38,066 bases of DNA from Akkermansia muciniphila (GTDB taxonomy: Bacteria > Verrucomicrobiota > Verrucomicrobiia > Verrucomicrobiales > Akkermansiaceae): positions 1 through 38,066 of the forward strand of contig CAMCCX010000021.1 of NCBI GenBank assembly GCA_945873305.1, read 5' to 3'. Positions 32,634-38,066 of this stretch are shown piece by piece (positions within the stretch are counted from its first letter, which is position 1; each line of letters begins with the position of its first letter). A program made the translations under genes and the position numbers. The notes below the pieces were generated by a model. It was not told where the DNA came from and searched no databases. It worked only from the letters and a program-made list of their open reading frames with translations.

Positions 32634-33647
32634 ATGAAACCACTTGTCCAAGTCGCGAGCTTGCAATTGGCCTGGCTTGCCTCATCCGAAGCCTTGGTGG
32701 TCTCGCTGAATCCCGCCGGCGGCATGGATCCCAATGCCTTGGCGGGCTTTCAGGCCGCGGCGAACTATTGGCAGTCCAAGCTCACCGACAACGTCACCGT
32801 CAATATCGATGTGGGCTTCAGCGCTTTGGGCCCCGGAATCCTGGGCAGCGCGGGCTCTACCAGCGCGGTTTTCAGTGTTGCAGACGTCCGTGCCGCTCTG
32901 ATCGGAGACGCGACTTCTACTAACGACATGCTCGCGATTGGCAACCTGCCAACGCTTTCCGGTCTCGGAGGTATCAGTTTTCTTACTCAAGTGAACTCCG
33001 AGACGGGAAGCTCCGCAGTCACTCTCGACAACGACGATTCCGGCAACAACCGATTCCTCGATCTCAACACCGCCAACGCGAAAGCGCTCGGTTGGATCGC
33101 GCCGAATCCACTCGCCGCCGATGCCTCGATCACATTCAGCTCGTCGTTTTCCTGGGACTTCGATCAGAGCAACGGCGTCGGGGCCGGCCTGCAGGATTTT
33201 GTCGGCGTCGCCATCCACGAGATCGGCCATGCCCTCGGCTTTGTCAGCGGCGTCGACATCGTGGATGGTTATATCGGAAACCCGACGAATTTGGATAGCT
33301 ACGCGATTTACTCCGCCCTTGATTTCTTTCGCTTCAGCGCCCCCGGAACCCTGAATCTCGCGGCGGGCGACGCCGCGTATTTTTCCCTGGATGGCGGCAC
33401 CACCAATCTCGGCAACTTCTCCACCGGCTCCATCTACGGAGACGGCCGGCAAGCCAGCCACTGGAAGGACAATCTCGGCCTCGGCATCATGGACCCGACC
33501 GCCAACCCCGCCGGCCAAATCAACACCCCGTCCACGCTCGATCTGGTCGCCTTCGACGTCATCGGCTGGAATCTCGTTCCCGAGCCATCGTCGGCTCTGC
33601 TAGGTTCCCTCAGCCTCCTGTTCGTGATGACTCGGCGCCGCCGCTGA
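32634..33647 (+). CDS. PEP-CTERM metalloprotease (NF038122-like)
   Basis: A 337-residue secreted zinc protease. The N-terminus has a moderately hydrophobic signal-like stretch (MKPLVQVASLQLAWLASSEA) weaker than usual. The metzincin-type site is HEIGHALGFVSGVD with H195, E196 and H199. The C-terminus VPEPSSALLGSLSLLFVMTR plus Arg residues is a textbook PEP-CTERM sorting signal, so the protein should be cleaved and anchored by an exosortase encoded elsewhere. Early AGFQAAANYWQSKLTDNVTV matches the NF038122 group. The TTG at 32598 is less likely than the ATG at 32634. The 5' end lies only about 55 bases from the duplicated ligase fragment. Confidence 0.88.
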   Translation: MKPLVQVASLQLAWLASSEALVVSLNPAGGMDPNALAGFQAAANYWQSKLTDNVTVNIDVGFSALGPGILGSAGSTSAVFSVADVRAALIGDATSTNDMLAIGNLPTLSGLGGISFLTQVNSETGSSAVTLDNDDSGNNRFLDLNTANAKALGWIAPNPLAADASITFSSSFSWDFDQSNGVGAGLQDFVGVAIHEIGHALGFVSGVDIVDGYIGNPTNLDSYAIYSALDFFRFSAPGTLNLAAGDAAYFSLDGGTTNLGNFSTGSIYGDGRQASHWKDNLGLGIMDPTANPAGQINTPSTLDLVAFDVIGWNLVPEPSSALLGSLSLLFVMTRRRR

Positions 33648-33659
33648 AACCACAGGCGA

Positions 33660-34463
33660 ATGGGACTCGGAAATCAAATCGATCCGGCCCAACGCCGGAG
33701 CATCGGGCTGGAAAAGCTCATCATCGGAATCCTGCTACTCTCGGCACTCGCCATTACGCTCACCCTGCTGATCGGCGAGGGATTGATCCACCGGAAACCC
33801 AAGGCGGAACCCGCCATTCCCAAACCAGTCAGCACTCCACCCGCACGGATGGAACCCGCCGCGCTGGCCGCGTTAGAAGCGTTTTTTGAAGCGCCCGATC
33901 TCGCCGCCAAGACCTCGCTCGTCCGCGACGGCGCGCGCGTCAGGCCAATGATGGAAGACTTCCACGCACGCCGCGGCCACCCGTTTCCCACGCTCGGGCG
34001 GGCCTCACCAGGCCATTCCGCCAGACTCGGTGAAACGCCGATGGTGCTGTTTGAAGTCGAGCCATTCTCCGGCCCGCGCTACTTCGTCGCGGTCGTGTGG
34101 GATGGCCACCGCTTCGCGGTCGATTGGGAAAGCCTGACCTGTTACGGAACCATGGACTGGAGCGAATTCATCGACAGCCAGCCCGCAGCCCCCCAGACGC
34201 TGCGCGTATTCATTCGGCAAGCGGCGGAAACCGCCCGCCAGCCGGGCACCCCGGATCCGATCCGGTTCTTCCAAATCGAGCATCGGGACCATCCGCAGCC
34301 TCTCATCGCCGCCGCCAACGCCGCAGTCGCGGCGACGCTCCAGCCGCTGGTCGAAAACCGGCGGGCACCCGTGACTCTAGAGCTCGTCTGGAAACCGCTC
34401 CTCCCCGGCGCGACACCCGTTCCATGGATTGAGCGGATGGTCGCCGAAAAATGGAGTCCGTGA
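33660..34463 (+). CDS. one-TM hypothetical protein (267 aa)
   Basis: No family recognised. One transmembrane segment near the start (LIIGILLLSALAITLTLLIG, about 20-40) is followed by a Pro-rich spacer and a domain of about 200 residues. That domain contains FFEAPDLAAKTSLVRDGARV, YFVAVVWDGHRFAVDWESL and a closing WIERMVAEKWSP. A similar phrase about drag through 'WES' and 'DGHRFAVDW' occurs in other Verrucomicrobia one-TM proteins as I recall them, but no function is known. It starts 12 bases after the PEP-CTERM gene, so the two are probably co-transcribed, and they form the insert between the two halves of a duplicated locus. Confidence 0.75.
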   Translation: MGLGNQIDPAQRRSIGLEKLIIGILLLSALAITLTLLIGEGLIHRKPKAEPAIPKPVSTPPARMEPAALAALEAFFEAPDLAAKTSLVRDGARVRPMMEDFHARRGHPFPTLGRASPGHSARLGETPMVLFEVEPFSGPRYFVAVVWDGHRFAVDWESLTCYGTMDWSEFIDSQPAAPQTLRVFIRQAAETARQPGTPDPIRFFQIEHRDHPQPLIAAANAAVAATLQPLVENRRAPVTLELVWKPLLPGATPVPWIERMVAEKWSP

Positions 34464-34488
34464 AAATGACAGTCATCCTCAATCCTTC

Positions 34489-34598
34489 TGCTGGATGAAA
34501 TCGTGGCCGCGACCAACCGGCTGGAGGCGGTGCAACTGGTTTCCCCTGCGGGTGAACGTCCCGGCGGAAATAATCCACTGACGCTGCGGCGGGCGTGA
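34489..34598 (+). pseudogene. decayed remnant of the metallophosphoesterase gene
   Basis: Bases 34489-34530 match 31800-31841 with one difference (codons for LDEIVAATNRLEA). After an internal deletion of about 510 bases, 34532-34598 match 32353-32419, including the closing LRRA codons and the shared TGA. A one-base deletion near 34580 breaks the frame. It precedes the intact ligase gene exactly as the intact phosphoesterase precedes the ligase fragment. Confidence 0.88.
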
Positions 34599-34608
34599 CC
34601 CGCCGGTC

Positions 34609-35331
34609 TCAGCGCCGGGCGGTCCACGCGGCCAGCGCGTACCGCCCGCGCACCTTCGCGGAAATCACGTCTGCCGGCGGATGGAATTCATGCGTCTCCC
34701 AGTTTTGTGCCAAACTGGCAGCCAGGCGCATCGCATCGCAAGCCGCCGCCACCGAGCCTTGGTGCAGCAATCCGTGCTTGGTCCGTCGCTGCCCCGCACC
34801 GGCTATTTTCCGGCCCGCGGCATCGACGATGTCATGGCTGACGGGGTTTTCAAAACAAGCGGCCGCCCCGGTTTCCGCGGCACCCGAGCTGAGGCGGGCG
34901 TCGATCCCCCCGCCTGCCAGCGCCTCCGCAAGCGCCCCATGCAGGATCCGGTAACTCTCCGCGCCACGCGCTTTAACCAGCGCTTCTCCCGCCGGGGCCA
35001 CCACCGTGTAAGTCCAGTCCGCCCGGTGATCCACCGTGCCGCCGCCGGTCCAGCGCCGCACCCACCCGACTCCGGGAAACGCCGCCCGCGCCTCCGCCAG
35101 ATTGCCGAAATACCCGACGCTCCCCCACTCTCCCAGCCAGCCGTAAACCCGCAGCACCGGCGTTTCCGCCGTCTCCAGCAGCCACTCGTCCACCGCCATC
35201 GCCTCCGGTCCGGAGCGTTTCACCGGATCCATCCACAACCGCAAGCGCCCGAAAATCACCCGCTCGTGATAAGCGCCGCCCGCAACAACCGCAACCTTCT
35301 TCACCCGATCCGTCAACGCCGGCACGGTCAT
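34609..35331 (-). CDS. lipoate/biotin-protein ligase family protein
   Basis: A protein of about 240 residues with the BPL/LplA catalytic fold. Visible motifs are RRWTGGGTVDHRADWTYTVV (the RRxxGGGxVxH signature), then NPVSHDIVDAAGRKIAGAGQ with the expected catalytic Lys in GRKIAG, and KHGLLHQGSV. This is the order in lipoate ligases and octanoyl-transferases. The small LplA C-terminal domain appears absent, which is common in LipM/LplA-like proteins. Whether it loads lipoate or another acyl group is not decidable here. ATG 35331 is chosen; a GTG at 35346 would add five residues. A fragment of this gene lies at 32430-32578. Confidence 0.85.
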   Translation of the reverse strand: MTVPALTDRVKKVAVVAGGAYHERVIFGRLRLWMDPVKRSGPEAMAVDEWLLETAETPVLRVYGWLGEWGSVGYFGNLAEARAAFPGVGWVRRWTGGGTVDHRADWTYTVVAPAGEALVKARGAESYRILHGALAEALAGGGIDARLSSGAAETGAAACFENPVSHDIVDAAGRKIAGAGQRRTKHGLLHQGSVAAACDAMRLAASLAQNWETHEFHPPADVISAKVRGRYALAAWTARR

Positions 35332-35440
35332 GTCTTTGGGGAGCACCCGCGCGAATCAACAGCCGCCTCCCTCCCCTGTCTCCTGCTAGTTTGACCGTAT
35401 GTTCGTTAGCCAGGACTGCCACCAAAACAGGCGCGGATTA

Positions 35441-35914
35441 TTAGCCCTTGGGATTAAAGATCGGCTCTCGGGACTCCAGACGCTCCGCGAGACTTGTGAG
35501 CAGTTTAGGATCCTTCTTGCCCTCACCTGAAAGCTGCCCTGCTGCTTTGGTGAGCTTCCCTATCATGTTCTTCTCCTCATCGCTTTTCGGTTCGACGCGG
35601 TAAAATCGATTCTTGTGGATGACGATAAAGACTTGGCGGCGCTCCTTCTTGTCCTGCGCAGTCCAGTAGGCAGGATTGGCTACCATGAGATCGAATCTCT
35701 CGCCTCCATCAGACTCGAAGAAAAAGACCTTCGATCCGCCGTCGAATGGGACATCCCATCCGAGGAAATTCTTGATGCTCCAGTCCGAAAACTTCAGTTC
35801 TTGTAGTTCTGACCACTCCGCTCGCAAACCTTTGGACGGCAGATTCGCATCCTCCGCGTGCACCAAAGTGAGGGCGGTTGAAATCACCAGTAGTAGTCGG
35901 ACGAGAGTCTTCAT
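35441..35914 (-). CDS. secreted hypothetical protein (157 aa), atypical composition
   Basis: No family recognised. Residues 1-20 (MKTLVRLLLVISTALTLVHA) are a signal peptide. The mature part has FSDWSIKNFLGWDVPFDGG, then GERFDLMVANPAYWTAQDKK, a basic strand (RRQVFIVIHKNRFYRVEPK) and a Lys-rich helical tail. Its base composition is visibly lower in GC than every neighbour, and codon third positions are more mixed, which points to recent acquisition or relaxed selection. The flanking 500 bases share this composition. Confidence 0.7.
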   Translation of the reverse strand: MKTLVRLLLVISTALTLVHAEDANLPSKGLRAEWSELQELKFSDWSIKNFLGWDVPFDGGSKVFFFESDGGERFDLMVANPAYWTAQDKKERRQVFIVIHKNRFYRVEPKSDEEKNMIGKLTKAAGQLSGEGKKDPKLLTSLAERLESREPIFNPKG

Positions 35915-36040
35915 TTTCTGGCCTAACTTTGTAATTCCTTCCGTCGGAGGATGGGTGATGTCTGCCGAGTTTGACGAGAAGAATCTCGGTCGGGTTACCC
36001 GAACGACAATTCAGCCAACGGATGCTGGCGGAGGCTGGGC

Positions 36041-36148
36041 AAGGAAGGGCGGAATCCGTCCGCCCAAGTGCATGAGGCGACCATGAGACGCGAGAGTCGC
36101 TAGACATTGGCTTTCCATGCGCCCGGTGGTCGGATACCACCGCTCCTT
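36041..36148. repeat. dispersed palindromic repeat, copy D
   Basis: Same size and ends as the other three: AAGGAAGGGCGGAATCCG on the left and GGTGGTCGGATACCACC plus GCTCCTT on the right. The right arm has two compensating changes (GGTGG...CCACC), so its own small hairpin is preserved. The centre is shorter in similarity but keeps CATTGGCTTTCCATG. Confidence 0.88.
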
Positions 36149-36211
36149 GGTGTGGGAGATCAAGCGGCGGGGCGGCGGGTTCATTCGCGGTTTCAATTTC
36201 CCACTTTGAAT

Positions 36212-36247
36212 AAAAAATCCGCCGGCGGGACGGACCCGGCGGCGGAT
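36212..36247 (-). terminator. rho-independent terminator of the aminotransferase gene
   Basis: On the reverse strand, AATCCGCCGCCGGG and CCCGCCGGCGGATT pair with one mismatch around a five-base loop, then T6. It lies 43 bases beyond the stop of the aminotransferase gene. Confidence 0.85.
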
Positions 36248-36289
36248 TGGGAAACGGGAAGAACGACGGTCGCAGACCGACGCGACAAC

Positions 36290-37456
36290 TCAATGCTCGC
36301 GGCAGAACTGCTCGAAGCGGGTGAGTCCTTCGTTGAGGATGTCCAGCGTGGTGCAGTAGCTCAGGCGGATGCCCTCGTCGTAGCCGAAGGCGATGCCGGG
36401 AACGGCGGCGACCTTGTAGCGGGAAAGCAGCTTGTCGCAGAGGTTCATCGATTTCAGGCCGGTGTTGCCGGTGTAAACGAAGAAGTAGAACGCGCCGAGC
36501 GGCTCGACCACGCGGATGTTGTTGATCGCCTTGAGGCGGGCGAACATGAACTGGCGCTTGACGTCGTATTCGCCGCGAAGGTCTTCGATGAAGCTCTGGT
36601 CGCCTTCAAGGGCCGCAAGCGCGCCGTATTGGGCGAAGCTGTTGGCGTTGGAGGTGGTGTGGTTCTGGATCTTCTCGATCGCGTCCGCCAACGCTTTCGG
36701 CGCGGCGGTGTAGCCGAGGCGCCAGCCGGTCATCGAGTAGGCCTTGGAGAAGCCGTTGACGGTGATGGTCAGGTCGTAAAGTTCCTTGCTGAGCGAGGCG
36801 ATGGAAACGTGCTTCGCTTCGCCGTAAACGAGCTTTTCGTAAATTTCGTCGGACAGAATGACGATGTCCTCGCCGAGGGCGATTTCACCGAGGGCGCGAA
36901 GTTCGTCGGCGGTGTAGATGGCGCCGGTCGGGTTGCCGGGAGTGTTGATGATGACCATCTTGGTGGCCGGGGTCATCGCTTCCTCGAATTGCTCGGGAGT
37001 CATTTTCCAACCGGTCGATTCCTTGGTCTCGACGATGACGGGGACGCCGCCCGCGAGACGGACCATTTCCGGGTAGGAAACCCAGAATGGAGACGGGATG
37101 ATGACCTCGTCGCCTTCCTCGATCACGGCGAGAATGGCATTGTAGCAGGCCATTTTGGCGCCGCCGGTGACGCAGATCTGGCTCGGCGCGTAGTCGAGGT
37201 TGTTGTCGACCTTGAACTTGTTGGAAAGCGCGGCGCGGAGTTCGGGGATGCCGCCGGCCGGAGTGTATTTGGTCTTGCCGGCTTGGAGGGCTTCGATGGC
37301 CGCGTCCTTGATGAACTGCGGGGTATCGACTTCCGGCTCACCACCGGCGAGCGCGTAAACTTCTTCGCCCTTGGCGATCATCGCTTTGGCCTGTGCGGTG
37401 ACGGCAAGCGTGAGTGACGGGGAAACCTTGGCAATACGGGATGAGATGCTTTCCAT
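36290..37456 (-). CDS. pyridoxal-phosphate aminotransferase, aspartate aminotransferase type (class I)
   Basis: A 388-residue cytosolic enzyme starting MESISSRIAKVSPSLTLAVT, a typical opening for the thermophile/Rhizobium-type AspC subgroup. Conserved parts are YTPAGGIPELRAALSNKF, the PLP-binding VTGGAKMACYNAI, INTPGNPTGAIY, DEIYEKLVY, and the Schiff-base lysine in NGFSKAYSMTGWRLGY. The final Arg that binds the substrate carboxylate lies in GIRLSYCTT. It probably interconverts aspartate and oxaloacetate; related enzymes also act on prephenate. ATG 37456 is chosen because the upstream open frame is not conserved. It diverges from the DUF47-like gene and has a clear terminator. Confidence 0.94.
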   Translation of the reverse strand: MESISSRIAKVSPSLTLAVTAQAKAMIAKGEEVYALAGGEPEVDTPQFIKDAAIEALQAGKTKYTPAGGIPELRAALSNKFKVDNNLDYAPSQICVTGGAKMACYNAILAVIEEGDEVIIPSPFWVSYPEMVRLAGGVPVIVETKESTGWKMTPEQFEEAMTPATKMVIINTPGNPTGAIYTADELRALGEIALGEDIVILSDEIYEKLVYGEAKHVSIASLSKELYDLTITVNGFSKAYSMTGWRLGYTAAPKALADAIEKIQNHTTSNANSFAQYGALAALEGDQSFIEDLRGEYDVKRQFMFARLKAINNIRVVEPLGAFYFFVYTGNTGLKSMNLCDKLLSRYKVAAVPGIAFGYDEGIRLSYCTTLDILNEGLTRFEQFCREH

Positions 37457-37612
37457 TTGAGCGCGCGATTGAGGATTGGGCCGCCATCCCGGGCGGAGCA
37501 ACAGAATGTGCGCGACCCCGGTATGGGCGGAGCGCTTTTCTGAGGCTTCCCCCATGCGGTGGCAAGCGAAATGGTGCGCCAATCCTGAGCAGAAAACTCC
37601 GCTTGTCGGGGT

Positions 37613-37628
37613 GTGACGAAATTGTCAC
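37613..37628. promoter_or_regulatory. GTGAC palindrome ahead of the DUF47-like gene
   Basis: GTGAC and GTCAC surround GAAATT, ending nine bases before the proposed GTG start. The dyad is a possible operator for the phosphate-related gene or its divergent neighbour; it is not a canonical Pho box. Confidence 0.3.
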
Positions 37629-37637
37629 CTTCCCTCC

Positions 37638-38066
37638 GTGATCTCACTCGCGAAGCTGTTTGGAAAGTCGGACCGGTTCTTTGAACTCCTTGCCTCCAGC
37701 GCCAAATCGGCGCACCAGAGCATCGAAGCCCTCGCCCGGCTGTTGAAGGAATCAAACGGAAACGTCTCGCTCGCCGAGCTCGCCGTGGCCCGCCGCAACG
37801 AGAAAAGGAACTCGGAAATCATCAGCGAGGAGCTGGTCAAGGTCTTCATCACCGCGCTCGACCGCGAGGACATCGAGGCGCTCTCCAAGGCGCTTTACCG
37901 GATTCCCAAGACCGTCGAGAAATTCGGCGAGCGCTACGAAATCGTCCATCACTTGATGAAGCCCGAGGATTTCGCGCCGCAAATGGCCATCGCCCAGGAA
38001 GCCGCGCTGGTGGTCGTGCGGATGGTGGACATGCTCGCCAAGAGCCCGAAGCTCGAGGACATCAAG
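37638..38066 (+). CDS. DUF47/PhoU-like protein, 5' part only
   Basis: The frame from GTG 37638 is open to the window edge (143 codons, no stop), so the gene is truncated by the boundary. The start ISLAKLFGKSDRFFELLASS, the helical middle and EELVKVFITALDREDIEAL match the DUF47 (PhoU-like) family, whose members sit beside Pit-type phosphate transporters and probably regulate them. The FFELL and FITxLDREDI phrases are the diagnostic ones. A Pit permease would be expected just beyond the window; this is prediction. Confidence 0.82.
   Translation, partial: MISLAKLFGKSDRFFELLASSAKSAHQSIEALARLLKESNGNVSLAELAVARRNEKRNSEIISEELVKVFITALDREDIEALSKALYRIPKTVEKFGERYEIVHHLMKPEDFAPQMAIAQEAALVVVRMVDMLAKSPKLEDIK

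Larger units (their letters stand above)
35915..36289. other. 375-base gap: repeat copy D and a terminator, no gene seen
   Basis: The stretch contains lower-GC sequence of unknown origin at 35915-36040, a dispersed repeat (copy D, 36041-36148), about 60 bases without features, then the aminotransferase terminator. Short open frames here translate the repeat and have no protein-like features. Confidence 0.6.

Noticed and set aside
32311-32685. 124-residue reverse open frame covering the ligase fragment
   Set aside because: It joins the antisense of the phosphoesterase 3' end to a ligase fragment; it is a relic of the duplication and not a gene.

Overview
The window is a GC-rich, gene-dense chromosomal stretch that looks like a member of the phylum Verrucomicrobiota, probably the Verrucomicrobiales (Luteolibacter/Haloferula-like). 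The evidence is a PEP-CTERM protein (C-terminal VPEP motif, hydrophobic segment, Arg cluster), a small secreted protein of the exosortase-associated TIGR04073 type, RpoD with a long Lys/Ala/Pro-rich N-terminal extension, several secreted proteins without recognisable relatives, and short dispersed palindromes of the kind seen in PVC genomes. I saw no rRNA, tRNA, CRISPR array, phage module or intact insertion sequence. Almost every start codon lacks a Shine-Dalgarno motif and has a C/pyrimidine-rich leader instead, so starts were chosen from family alignment and signal peptides.

Layout: 1-3.6 kb holds two Verrucomicrobia-type hypotheticals, serA and the TIGR04073 protein. 3.6-7.7 kb is a forward cluster: a Tat-exported Gfo/Idh/MocA oxidoreductase, ispD, an M16 peptidase and a YwaF-like membrane protein. 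7.8-11.9 kb has rarA and an S41 protease (both reverse), two gene-free stretches that look like small RNA or structured leader candidates, and a YycJ-type metallo-beta-lactamase-fold protein. 11.9-15.0 kb is a sulfide/persulfide handling unit: a reverse operon (rhodanese-DUF2892, MBL-rhodanese persulfide dioxygenase-like, TauE/SafE exporter) divergent from an ArsR-family regulator, with inverted repeats in the shared promoter region. 15.0-16.2 kb has a one-TM hypothetical and an IscA/ErpA-like protein. 16.4-19.2 kb has rpoD and an Hsp33-like chaperone. 19.2-22.5 kb has argA and mnmA (reverse), then yicC (forward), split by a heptamer-based palindrome. 22.5-28 kb has PBP2, an M48 peptidase, a LolD-like ATPase and a second sigma-70 factor. 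28-31 kb has a SYLF lipoprotein, an alpha/beta-hydrolase lipoprotein and an outer-membrane beta-barrel protein. 31.2-35.4 kb has a metallophosphoesterase and a lipoate-ligase-like gene surrounding a PEP-CTERM metalloprotease and a one-TM protein; each outer gene has a decayed second copy of itself on the other side of the insert. 35.4-38.1 kb has a secreted hypothetical of lower GC, an aspartate aminotransferase-like enzyme and the start of a DUF47/PhoU-like gene cut by the window edge.

The most unusual content is outside the ordinary genes. There are four copies of a ~108-nt inverted-repeat element, one of which supplies the C-terminus of an ABC ATPase. A family of AGA-triloop hairpins sits at gene 3' ends. 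A direct duplication of the phosphoesterase/ligase locus shows reciprocal decay. A ~180-nt small-RNA candidate lies downstream of the S41 protease gene.
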